From assembly GCF_963678245.1 (NCBI RefSeq), contig NZ_OY782770.1, positions 1,116,001 to 1,180,000 on the forward strand: DNA of 64,000 nt. Reading direction: 5' to 3'. Source of the DNA: an uncultured Sunxiuqinia sp. Its GTDB lineage: Bacteria; Bacteroidota; Bacteroidia; Bacteroidales; Prolixibacteraceae. This document shows positions 1-8,214 of the stretch, piece by piece. Every line of letters begins with the position of its first letter. The first letter of the stretch is position 1. The notes beneath the pieces were generated by a model. It saw only the letters and a list, made by a program, of their open reading frames with translations, ran no database searches and was not told the origin of the DNA. The position numbers and the translations under genes were made by a program.

Positions 1-262
1 GTGTCTGTACTTTTTAAAATGGCGGAACCTCTTCCAATGCATAGTCCCAACGTGTCATTTTTAAATTTTACAGTTCCAGTATTGTAAGAGTCCTCATTTA
101 AATGATTAATTGTGCATTGGCGGCATTGTAAACGGACAAAAAGGTTAAAAAAATCAATATCGTTAGTTTCATATAGGCGGCCGTTTTTATTATTGCGTGT
201 GTGAGCCAAATGTGCCTGAAGGTGAGCTGGTCTTTCCTTTTCTCTTTTTATGCAGCAAAATA
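1..262 (-). other. Unassigned edge region with an open minus-strand frame
   Basis: A minus-strand frame without a stop runs from about 262 to the window edge (roughly 85 codons). It has no Met in this part and contains a CxxC-like LQCRQC stretch. I recognise no family. It could be the middle of a gene that continues outside the window, or chance. Just right of it, at 306-312 (plus strand GTTAGCG), is a short match to one arm end of the palindromes described below, next to the stop of the AraC-like pseudogene; the rest of such a palindrome is not visible. Confidence 0.2.
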
Positions 263-323
263 TTCATTTTCATACTGTCGTTTTTTTTCTTCGGCTTGTT
301 TTGTTGTTAGCGATAGCGTTTTT

Positions 324-735
324 TTAGTTAAACGACTGCCTGTAATTTAGTGGTGTCTGGTTTGTTTTGCTTTTGAAAAGGTTGCTGAAAGATTGCGGAT
401 ATTCAAACCCTAATCGGTACGCGATTTCACTAACGGAAAGTTCGGTCGTTGTGAGTTGGTGTAACACTCCCATATTCCAAAATACTAACTTGTTTAGGCG
501 AAGAGAAAGACATTACCCCTTCGTCAAAATCGTAGTTCGTTTGCCCATATTGCAATTTGCAAGGGCATTCTTTTTTGACTGTAATGTGATATAAATCAGA
601 AATTAATTTTACACGTTGCTCCAAGTCAATTTTTGAAGAATCTCCAAACCATATCAAACTAAACAACGGATTTTTCGGTTTATCCAAACCCATCATTTGG
701 TGTTGTTGAGTAATGGAATGAATGTGAACGGTCAA
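324..735 (-). pseudogene. AraC-family regulator, internally deleted
   Basis: The N-terminal part (735 down to about 450) encodes about 90 residues that align with the start of the intact AraC-family regulator at 17747-18664: both have a KPxxPLxSL stretch, a YGQxxYDFDEG motif and the same order. The C-terminal end (about 440-324) encodes, in a different frame, the last 40 residues of the same family, including LSVSEIAYRLGFEYPQSFSN and a closing YRQSFN. About 165 residues of the middle, including the first HTH helix pair, are missing, and the two pieces are out of frame. It follows an SDR pseudogene by 41 bp, the same order as the intact SDR-AraC pair at 17.7-19.6 kb. This is a dead copy of that pair. 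Confidence 0.8.
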
Positions 736-776
736 ATTTTCTATTTAACTCATGATTGGTTTGATAGATTGAAGTA

Positions 777-1562
777 TTACAATCCCATTTTTTTTCGGTA
801 TAATTTGGCAAAACCTTTTGCAAATAAACGATTAGGAACTAAAGCTACCATTTTTGATCCAAATCTGTTCATTGCTCCTGATACGATTAAATGTTTTTCT
901 TTATCCAATGCTTTCAAAACTTCTTCTGCAACTTGTTCGGGAGTTTGCGTGGAACTATTATATTCAGTATTAAGTCCTTTTTCATTTTCGATTCCTGCTG
1001 CTTTATTGAAATTGGTTTTGGTTAATCCGGGACAAAGTAACATCACTTGAATATTGTAAGGTTTACATTCCTCGGTAATGGCCTCGGTAAACGGCCGCAC
1101 AAAACCTTACTTGCAGTATAGATTGCCATATAAGGTACAGGCATAAAAGCCGCCATTGAAGCCACATTAATAATTTTACCAGTTTTTCGCTTTTGCATTT
1201 GAGGCAAAAATAGATGCGTAAGTGCCACCAAGGATGAAATATTTAGCTGAATTAAATCCAATGCTGATTTTAGAGATAATTCTGAAAATTCTCCGCCCGA
1301 ACCAATCCCTGCATTGTTGATAAGCATTTCTACCTCTAAAACAAGTCGTTGTGTTTCTGCAAAAAGCTGTTCTGCACTCAAGGGTTTTGCCAAATCGGCT
1401 ATGTGCATTGATGTCAAATTTCTCGGCAAGTTGTTTGCACTGCCTAGCTAATTTTTCGGCATTGCGAGCTACAAGCAACAGGTTATGTTTTCTTTCTGCT
1501 AGTTTATTTGCGATAGCTTCACCAATTCCTCCTGATGCACCTGTTATTATGGCAACTTTCAT
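777..1562 (-). pseudogene. Short-chain dehydrogenase/reductase, two frameshifts
   Basis: Three overlapping minus frames together rebuild one classical SDR of about 260 residues. The first (from ATG 1562) carries the Rossmann motif TGASGGIGEA and ends near 1400. The second has the NNAG motif, the IINVASMAAF strand and the YTASK catalytic Tyr-Lys pair, and runs to about 1100. The third carries the PGLTKTNF segment and the C-terminus. The frame changes lie near 1400-1420 and 1090-1110. No single frame gives a functional enzyme, so this is a pseudogene unless both shifts are sequencing errors. It precedes the AraC-like pseudogene as in the intact paralogous pair at 17.7-19.6 kb. Substrate unknown. 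Confidence 0.85.
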
Positions 1563-1640
1563 TTTTTCTATTATTTTAAATTTATGGTACAAAGGTTGGC
1601 TTATTCATAAACTCTAGTGAAGTGTTACACACAGTATATT

Positions 1641-3104
1641 CTAATTTTTTGTAGGGTCAAATTCCCATACATCATTCAAATCATATTGCCATTGACCATG
1701 ACTAGAAAAAGCATATCCTTTTCCATCAATAGTTAAACTTAATCCAACATGCATTCTCTGAGGACAATCACTGTATCTAGTCCATTTATTATTTTCTAAA
1801 TTATATTCCCAAATCTGATTATTTGCATACCCCTCTCCCCAATCACTTGTCTTGCCCAAGCCAGCATATAAATTATTTTTAATATTAAACTGACATGAAC
1901 CATATTGAGAAGTACATGGAAAACTAGTTATATAATCCCATGAATTATCTGATGGGTTAAATCTGGAAATAGAAGTATTACCAGGGAAATAGCTATAATA
2001 AATATATCCAAAATTATTGTATGTGACGTACGAATAAGAATACGTTTCATGAACATTAGACGCTGTAACTGAAATCCAAGTATTGTTGTTTTCATTGTAT
2101 TTAAATAGAGTTTCATCTATAAGCGAACCAATGTAAATTTCATTATTGATATAATAAAGATAGTCTTCGGCAGTGCGTGATTTTGTGTAATTTGTTATTA
2201 AACTCCAATTAAAAGAATTTAAGTCTAACTCATAAACATTACTATTTAATAAAACAACAACCTTAGTATCAGAATAAGCGGCTAAAGGATATGATGACGA
2301 ACTTTCTGGTAATGAACCATGAGAACTAAATGTATTAGTTTGTGGATTATATTCTTGTAAGTAGCTTGAATTTCTTTGTATTACATATCCTTTATCCCCA
2401 TTTGAGAAAGAAGCTGCATTGTATATATTTATACTAAAAGTTCCAAGTTTTTTCCAAGGAAACCATAAATCAAATGAATCTTGAGAGGTGACTGTCATAC
2501 CAGCAGTTTCAACAGTTACTTGAACCATTTCAGGTGTTGTTATATGGGGAATTGTAACTATTAAACTATTTTCTGAAACCGAATCGACAATAACTTCAAC
2601 ATCACCGAATTTTACCTTGTTTTCATTTTTTAATAATGCGAAATTTTTCCCTTCGATAATTACTTCTGTACCAATTGGCCCAAATTTAGGTTCGAAATCT
2701 TCTATTACTGGAGGTAAACTCCCATGACTACTGAAAGATTTCACATTTCCATAAACCTCATATTGGTCTGTAAGGATATAAGCACGCACATAATAGGTTT
2801 GTCCTTCGGCTAATCCACTATTAACATTGCAGGTATAAATACCTTTATTCGCCTTATCATCAAATAATTTATTATAATCTTGAATTGTTGGATTAGATTC
2901 TGTGCTCCAAACAAATCCATATTGTACTATTTCCTGATTACCAATATTTGTTAAATCTGCTGAAAATTCAGCTCCATTACTATTAACTGTTGGTGAGTTT
3001 GTAATTACATAGGGATATTCTTTGGATTGAACTTCAGCATCTTTTTCACAATTTGAAAAAAACAATGACGTGATAATTATTATAATAAATTTAAGATATC
3101 TCAT
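1641..3104 (-). CDS. Kelch-repeat lipoprotein with IPT/TIG domain
   Basis: A 487-residue predicted outer-membrane or surface lipoprotein. The signal peptide ends in a lipobox (LFFSNC, Cys19). Residues about 30-125 look like a fibronectin-type sandwich (YGFVWSTE, TYYVRAYI). Residues about 131-215 form an IPT/TIG domain (FGPIGTEVIIEGKNF). The C-terminal half has Kelch-type beta-propeller blades (YNPQTNTF, FNPSDNSWDYI, YNLENNKWTRY, WEFDPTKN). The peptide FSSHG occurs three times at blade or domain junctions, each encoded by different codons. The gene starts 2 bp after the stop of the upstream beta-barrel gene, so the two are cotranscribed and probably work together at the cell surface. Ligand unknown; Bacteroidota proteins of this layout are generally uncharacterised. 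Confidence 0.75.
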   Translation of the reverse strand: MRYLKFIIIIITSLFFSNCEKDAEVQSKEYPYVITNSPTVNSNGAEFSADLTNIGNQEIVQYGFVWSTESNPTIQDYNKLFDDKANKGIYTCNVNSGLAEGQTYYVRAYILTDQYEVYGNVKSFSSHGSLPPVIEDFEPKFGPIGTEVIIEGKNFALLKNENKVKFGDVEVIVDSVSENSLIVTIPHITTPEMVQVTVETAGMTVTSQDSFDLWFPWKKLGTFSINIYNAASFSNGDKGYVIQRNSSYLQEYNPQTNTFSSHGSLPESSSSYPLAAYSDTKVVVLLNSNVYELDLNSFNWSLITNYTKSRTAEDYLYYINNEIYIGSLIDETLFKYNENNNTWISVTASNVHETYSYSYVTYNNFGYIYYSYFPGNTSISRFNPSDNSWDYITSFPCTSQYGSCQFNIKNNLYAGLGKTSDWGEGYANNQIWEYNLENNKWTRYSDCPQRMHVGLSLTIDGKGYAFSSHGQWQYDLNDVWEFDPTKN

Positions 3105-3106
3105 AA

Positions 3107-4222
3107 TTAGAAACTTATGCCTGTTAACACACTTAAAGTAGAATTGCCAATAAATTCGGAACTTCCTTGACTATATTGATTACTATATCTTAATTCAAAT
3201 AACAGTGAATTTTTATAATTAAGTCTATATTCAAATCCACCTCCTATTACATATCCTAGTTGAAAATCACTAAGCATGGATGTGACTTCAGTATCATTTA
3301 TTTTTATTACAGTTTCATTGATGATTGTTTCATACAGAAGAGTTTCATTTTTAATTAAATATGTACCATTAATACCAATATTAATAAATGGTCGAATTTT
3401 ATTTGAAGGATATGCATATTTCAGTAGAAGGGGAACATTTAAAGAGGTGAAATTTGCAACAAAGTCTAAGTCTTTATTATCAACTAATTTGTTGTACGAA
3501 TAACCATGTTTGGATAATAACAATTCAGCATGTAACGAAAAATCACTTACAAGAATTGGATTTTCTAAAAATAAACCTATTGTAAAACCTCCATCATATG
3601 TATAATCAAAATATTCCAAATTATCATTTTGTACATCTGAAGGGATTAGTCGTAAAAACTCATAACCAGTTATAAGTCCATATTTAAAATGAGGAAACGG
3701 TTTTAATTCACATTGATTATACCTTGAAATTAGTTTGGATAATGACCTTTTATTATAGTTAACAAGTTTGCACGCATCTGAAACATTTGAGCAATCGTTT
3801 GTCAAATTTAATAGTTGTTTAGAATAATCTTCATCTGTAGCTTGTTTAGGGATTTCAACAAATAAGGTACTGTCTTTCTGAATAAAAAATGTCTTTATAG
3901 CCTTTCCCTTGTAATAGTATAATGTAGTGTTTCCTTTATGTAGCCGTTCCAAAAAGACTCTTTTTGATGTATCGGCTATTTGAATTTCTTTTGATATATA
4001 AACTCGTCCATCTTTAAATCCAAATTCCTTAACCTCGTATGGTGTGTATTGAATTGTTTTGTTACCTTTTTTTACTTGACAGAATTGTGAATTTATCAAG
4101 TCTCCACCATCAACAAGTTTTATTCCATACGAGGAAATACTATCAGTTGAGAAGTATTCACTCTGTCCAAAAGAAAGTATTGGCAATAGTGAAATTAAAA
4201 ATATAGTGTATAAATACTTCAT
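3107..4222 (-). CDS. Outer-membrane beta-barrel protein
   Basis: Start chosen at ATG 4222, which begins a clean signal peptide (MKYLYTIFLISLLPILSFGQ); an upstream ATG at 4258 adds 12 residues that fit no signal peptide and would lie inside a palindromic repeat. The mature protein has a beta-rich N-terminal half (about residues 20-180) and a C-terminal half with alternating beta strands ending in a typical final strand (STLSVLTGISF), as in PorT/OmpW-like barrels of Bacteroidota. It is translationally close to the downstream Kelch lipoprotein (2-bp gap). The gene begins directly at the edge of the attC-like repeat 4223-4353, as a first cassette gene would. Function unknown. Confidence 0.65.
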   Translation of the reverse strand: MKYLYTIFLISLLPILSFGQSEYFSTDSISSYGIKLVDGGDLINSQFCQVKKGNKTIQYTPYEVKEFGFKDGRVYISKEIQIADTSKRVFLERLHKGNTTLYYYKGKAIKTFFIQKDSTLFVEIPKQATDEDYSKQLLNLTNDCSNVSDACKLVNYNKRSLSKLISRYNQCELKPFPHFKYGLITGYEFLRLIPSDVQNDNLEYFDYTYDGGFTIGLFLENPILVSDFSLHAELLLSKHGYSYNKLVDNKDLDFVANFTSLNVPLLLKYAYPSNKIRPFINIGINGTYLIKNETLLYETIINETVIKINDTEVTSMLSDFQLGYVIGGGFEYRLNYKNSLLFELRYSNQYSQGSSEFIGNSTLSVLTGISF

Positions 4223-4353
4223 CGTGTGTTCATATGTGTGTAACGTTTGGCATTTCAAAGCGATTTCCTATCAAACCGTTGCGATGTTTATTAAATGTAC
4301 TGCCCTTAAAATTAGCACTTCCTGCCAAATGATTTATATACCGTGTTGTAAGC
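4223..4353 (-). repeat. attC-like imperfect palindrome, site A
   Basis: The arms pair around TTTGGCA (4246-4252) and TGCCAAA (4323-4329), continuing outward through ATATG/TATAT. In the minus direction the proximal end reads GCTTACAACAC; the distal end is degenerate and runs into the ATG of the beta-barrel gene. It is clearly related in sequence to site B: both share AACGTTTGGCATTTC, ATTAGCACT and CCAAATG.TTTATATAC. Most degenerate member of the family. Confidence 0.5.
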
Positions 4354-4481
4354 TGGTGTTCATTGTTCGAAGTCAATCTGTTTCAAGTTTTTACAAATCT
4401 AATCTTTTATCTTATCGAATCGCACTGAACTTGATTCGAAGCACGAATTTATTTTGTTTTTTGTGGGTGGGCAAACCCTAA

Positions 4482-4578
4482 ACCGCCTTAAAGGCGGTAA
4501 CAGGGCCGGCATTTGTTACCTCTTTGGCAAGTTTTGGTCTGAGCGTGGCTCGTGTGACTTGACAATGTGGTAACAAAT
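4482..4578. repeat. Two inverted repeats downstream of the hypothetical gene
   Basis: At 4482-4498 lies a perfect palindrome, ACCGCCTTAAAGGCGGT. At 4511-4578 a larger stem has arms ATTTGTTACC and GGTAACAAAT (10 bp perfect) that continue inward as CTTTGGCAAGT / ACTTGACAATG. No T-run follows on either strand, so a simple terminator is not indicated. The large stem ends 13 bp after the stop of the minus-strand hypothetical gene, the same placement as the attC-like sites, but it lacks the GTTAGC end. Confidence 0.55.
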
Positions 4579-4591
4579 AGGGGTGGCAGTC

Positions 4592-5249
4592 TTAACTTCT
4601 CACCAACTTACCCAATGATTCTAATAATTGTGGATTATCCTCCAATGCTATCTTTGCTACTGCGTAAAATTCACTCATCCAATCGTCAACCTTCACGAAT
4701 GCTGCATCTTTTATCTTGGTCGAGTCTTGCGATTCTCCTTTTTCTCTTAAATAATCGGCTCTTGCTGCTTCGAGATTACTTATCAAGGTGCTTGCAGCGG
4801 TTAAATCATCGGTTGTAATCTTTAATCTAGCCAGTTTGCTTTGTAAATCTGTATCAGTTGATGCTACGCTGTAAAACTTCTTAGCTGTCTCCAACCATTT
4901 TACATACGCTTTTGGTAAACTACCTGAAACGGCTAACTTATCCATTATAAGTGCATCATTTCTGAATACCACTTTTGCTTTCTTACGGTGAAGTGAATAT
5001 GTTTCTTCGAGTTGTGCCTTTAAATCCGAGAATTTGCCGTATGCTTCGGAAGTCTCATCGTCTTCGGTTTTGTTTGCATCATAGGCTTGTCTGGTTTGAG
5101 CTAACAAAGCTTTGCCCTGTCCAATGGTTTCTGTGTCGTATCCGAATTCCGCCATGATTGTAGCGTTCTGACTGGTTCTCAACGTTGTCTAATGAAACTC
5201 TGTACTGTTCCAGGGTTTCGGCTTCGGTTAATGTTCGATTAGTTGCCAT
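4592..5249 (-). pseudogene. Unknown helical protein, one frameshift
   Basis: The natural start is ATG 5249 (MATNRTLTEAETLEQYR...), but this frame must shift by one base near 5180-5190 to enter the long frame that continues (ATIMAEFGYDTETIGQGK...) to the stop at 4592. Joined, the product is about 215 residues, predicted largely alpha-helical, with charged amphipathic segments and a Trp-containing WMSEF stretch near the C-terminus. No signal peptide or membrane segment. I do not recognise a family. The frameshift may be an assembly error or a real lesion. The 5' region contains a striking 21-bp-phased repeat array (5311-5475). Confidence 0.6.
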
Positions 5250-5310
5250 AAAAAATAAAATTTTAAGCCTGCATTGTCGGCAGACAGGTTAATAATTTGA
5301 ATTATTGCGA

Positions 5311-5475
5311 ACTCCTTACGGATGCTTGCCTATTTCTTAAAGGCAATTGTGCGCTCCTTATGGCTTCTCATGCGTTCCTTATGAACGCCCGTCTGTTCCT
5401 TAACGCTCCTTGAGCGTATCTTATGGATACTCTTGTATACCTTATTGCCGTTTTCCCGTTCCTTGAGGTTTAATC
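5311..5475. repeat. Array of eight degenerate 21-bp units
   Basis: The core YCTTR occurs at 5314, 5335, 5356, 5377, 5398, 5419, 5440 and 5461, exactly 21 bp apart each time. Several units are small dyads around the core: GTTCCTTATGAAC, ACGCTCCTTGAGCGT, GTATCTTATGGATAC. Read on the minus strand, the units form a heptad-like xKERxxx series (HKERMRS, HKERTIA), but a stop lies within the array and there is no start, so coding is unlikely. 21 bp equals two helical turns, which suits repeated protein binding. It lies between the DUF1593 gene and the start of the unknown gene. Confidence 0.8.
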
Positions 5476-5536
5476 TGCCTAAAACGCTAATGACCTTTGA
5501 TTAAATTAACGTAAGATACATGAAAAATAGTATACA

Positions 5537-6823
5537 TTAATTCTTTGATTCATAAAGCCATTCCCAACGATGTGCCCAATCCTTTAGAACATCGCTACGC
5601 CACTTTAAAACTGTTTTTGCTCCTTGCCATCCATTATCAAATAAATCCGGGCTTGAAGGGTCTGTATACCAATTTTCACCAAGTATATAGTCATCACCCG
5701 AAAGTTTACCAGGCCACACATTACTTACTACAATCTGTCCTTTTTGACCTGATAAACCGAGAATTTCTGAACTTATCTCATAGGTTAAAGTTTCTGCCTT
5801 TTTGGGTGCATAGCGTACAACATAATCACCTTTGCCAATATGGTATCCATCCCATTTTTGTCCACCTATGGACATTACAAGGCAAGCTGAGTCTATCGGT
5901 ATATTTAAATCCTGGGCTTTAAAATGAAATTCAATTAGGGAGTAAACAGCAACTGTATCTTCCAACGTTGTATTACGATGAAAAATAGTTCTGGGACTAT
6001 GTGTGAACTTTTGAAAACTACCTCCCCAACTACCTGTTAATGGATTTAAAGGATTTCCGTTCATTACGTATAAAAGCGATGGAGTATCCCCCATTTTTAT
6101 CCTGCCTCCATAATATTCTTTAAAAGCTTTCCCCATGTATCCAGCTTCATCAATGAAATTAGCATAGTACTTTTCGTTTCTTAAACTATCAGGACTATCC
6201 ATATTTGAGAAAAAGCCACGGTATACTGCATTGGCTTCAATAAACCATAAATCAGGAAAATTTGCTGCTATGTATGCATAACTGTTGGTGCTCCATTTTT
6301 TATTTGGGCCGCCAATCCAATATACTTTAATCTTATGCTGAATTTCGGGTGCGTCGTGCAGTGCTTGTGCTAAATCGTCCAGACCACCCCATACCAAAAC
6401 CCATAAAGGTTGTTCGCTTTCTTTTCTTGCGCATTTTATTATCCAGTCTGACCCTTCAGTTGCAGTTTGATAACCAACAAAAGGAGCGCCCCCTTTTCTG
6501 CCTTGTTTGCAAATAGCTCGTAAACTTTTCGGTGTTGGAAAATCGTCAGAGTGTTCTTTTAGTTTTGGCAAATCTTTTTCATAAAGGTCAATCATTTTCA
6601 AAATCTCTTCCTTTGAACCCTCACCATAGGAAGGAGATGAAATCAGTCCTTCAGTTTGGAACATATTACTATACATTAAAAAATGGATCATCGACTGATT
6701 ATCGTCGGGGTCGGTACCACCAATATCGGAACTAATTAGAATGCGTGGTTTAACAGCTTCCTTTTCTGAAGAGGAGCAACTAAAAAAAACAGAAACAGCT
6801 AAAATGATTATCAATTTATTCAT
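5537..6823 (-). CDS. DUF1593 nucleoside-hydrolase-like lipoprotein
   Basis: A 428-residue lipoprotein (lipobox VFFSCSSS, Cys16). The N-terminal domain has the acidic motif ISSDIGGTDPDDNQS, matching the DxDxxxDD calcium/ribose site of nucleoside hydrolases, and the core VLVWGGLDDLAQAL and KVYWIGGPNKKW segments of DUF1593. The C-terminal about 130 residues look beta-rich. It is the last gene of a tight four-gene operon with a PL1 lyase (6-bp gap), a second DUF1593 protein and a broken GH28. DUF1593 proteins are often found with carbohydrate-degrading genes; a glycoside-hydrolysing role on a pectin fragment is inference. Export to the outer membrane or periplasm follows from the lipobox. Confidence 0.85.
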   Translation of the reverse strand: MNKLIIILAVSVFFSCSSSEKEAVKPRILISSDIGGTDPDDNQSMIHFLMYSNMFQTEGLISSPSYGEGSKEEILKMIDLYEKDLPKLKEHSDDFPTPKSLRAICKQGRKGGAPFVGYQTATEGSDWIIKCARKESEQPLWVLVWGGLDDLAQALHDAPEIQHKIKVYWIGGPNKKWSTNSYAYIAANFPDLWFIEANAVYRGFFSNMDSPDSLRNEKYYANFIDEAGYMGKAFKEYYGGRIKMGDTPSLLYVMNGNPLNPLTGSWGGSFQKFTHSPRTIFHRNTTLEDTVAVYSLIEFHFKAQDLNIPIDSACLVMSIGGQKWDGYHIGKGDYVVRYAPKKAETLTYEISSEILGLSGQKGQIVVSNVWPGKLSGDDYILGENWYTDPSSPDLFDNGWQGAKTVLKWRSDVLKDWAHRWEWLYESKN

Positions 6824-6829
6824 GACTGA

Positions 6830-8203
6830 CTACTTTATACTGTTAAGGTATTTTTCCAGCATTGTATATCCATCTGAACCAATATTGTTTCTATCATCAG
6901 GATTTGATTTATCAAGCTTGTTTTTATCCTCCCATTCATCGGGCATGCCATCATGGTCTGTGTCTTTGGGTGCGGTTTCACTTTTAAGTTCAGGCCATCC
7001 GCCAACATCACTCTCTGAGTCGATAATCCCACAAATGATGGTTGTATCGGCAACCTGATACTCCTTTTTGTAGGTATTGCCCTCGTAGGTAGCGTAACCA
7101 CCTTTTGTTTCTTTAATAATTCGTGTATCTACCACATCCCTTTTTGGCAAAATTGCTCCTGCATTATCAAGTACAAGTTTATATGCTTCTTCAGCTTTTT
7201 GTTGAATAATAGGCATAGATGACCAAGGGGTTTCAAGTTTGATTTTTTCAAAAGATAATTCTGTTTGTACTCCACCGTTCCAATTATCAGACGAGACTTC
7301 TTTATTGCCTTCAACTATATTTTCTGCTATATACCATTTTCCACAGTCATCTTCACTTCTGAATGAAGGATTTGCGATTCTGTACATTACCTCACCCGGT
7401 TTTGTTGCTGGGCCAGACTTGTAATAATTGGCTACAATATTAAAATTTGAGAAATTGAATTTATCATTTCCTTTTTGATATTTTTCTCCGCCATACAAAC
7501 TTTGATAGCCCCAATTATAAATGACATTATTTCTATAATCGGTATTGCCGCTGCCGGAAGCCATGCGGGGATTACGACTGGAATGGTGAGCCAATAAATT
7601 GTGATGATAGGTTCCATAATTACTGCCCCAAATACCGCCAAAACCATGAGACCCTTTTACATGATTGGAATGACTCATGCTTTCTGAAATGATGCACCAT
7701 TGCACAGTTATACTATCACAATGATAAATGGACATACACTCATCGACACTCCAACTTGCAGACACATGGTCTAAAATAATATGCTTACAATATCTGCTGG
7801 ATATTGCATCATAATCGTTGCCGGATTCATCCCCTAAACGTACCCGTAAATATCTTATTATCACATTGTCTGCTCCAATATTCAGGGGGTGTCTCCGTAT
7901 GCAAATGCCATCTCCGGGAGCAGTTTGACCAGCTATTGTAATAAAAGGGTGCCTGATAGTTAAAGCGCTTTCAAGTATAATAGTTCCTGATACTCTAAAA
8001 ACAACTGTACGTGCTTCAGAAGCTTCAATAGCTGCCCTGAGACTTCCTTCTCCACTATCGTTTAAATTGGTTACTTCGTAAACTACGCCACCACGACCAC
8101 CTTTGGAATATTTACCATAACCTTCGGCAGTTGGAAAGGCCAATTGCTGAGCATAACTATTTATGCCTAATAATATGGATACTATGATTGTTAAATTTTT
8201 CAT
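6830..8203 (-). CDS. Polysaccharide lyase family 1 pectate lyase
   Basis: A 457-residue secreted enzyme with a Sec signal peptide ending in SYAQ. It starts with the PL1 hallmark FPTAEGYGKYSKGGRGG and the VTNLNDSGEGSLRAAI segment. The parallel beta-helix core follows: IIRYLRVRLGD, ILDHVSASWSVDECMS (calcium-binding acidic patch) and HHSSRNPRMASGSG (catalytic Arg region). The C-terminus has a DTDHDGMPDEWE calcium motif of thrombospondin type 3 kind. It cleaves polygalacturonate by beta-elimination to unsaturated oligomers. The length is usual for Bacteroidota PL1. Gaps to both neighbours are 6-11 bp, so it is in the same transcript as the two DUF1593 genes. Confidence 0.93.
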   Translation of the reverse strand: MKNLTIIVSILLGINSYAQQLAFPTAEGYGKYSKGGRGGVVYEVTNLNDSGEGSLRAAIEASEARTVVFRVSGTIILESALTIRHPFITIAGQTAPGDGICIRRHPLNIGADNVIIRYLRVRLGDESGNDYDAISSRYCKHIILDHVSASWSVDECMSIYHCDSITVQWCIISESMSHSNHVKGSHGFGGIWGSNYGTYHHNLLAHHSSRNPRMASGSGNTDYRNNVIYNWGYQSLYGGEKYQKGNDKFNFSNFNIVANYYKSGPATKPGEVMYRIANPSFRSEDDCGKWYIAENIVEGNKEVSSDNWNGGVQTELSFEKIKLETPWSSMPIIQQKAEEAYKLVLDNAGAILPKRDVVDTRIIKETKGGYATYEGNTYKKEYQVADTTIICGIIDSESDVGGWPELKSETAPKDTDHDGMPDEWEDKNKLDKSNPDDRNNIGSDGYTMLEKYLNSIK

Positions 8204-8214
8204 GATATAATTTT

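Noticed and set aside
4511-4578. tRNA gene
   Set aside because: Length is near 70 bp and ends pair, but there is no cloverleaf with T-loop GTTCRA and no anticodon arm in the right place.
5311-5475. CRISPR array
   Set aside because: Units are 21 bp, directly adjacent, degenerate and without spacers; no cas gene nearby.
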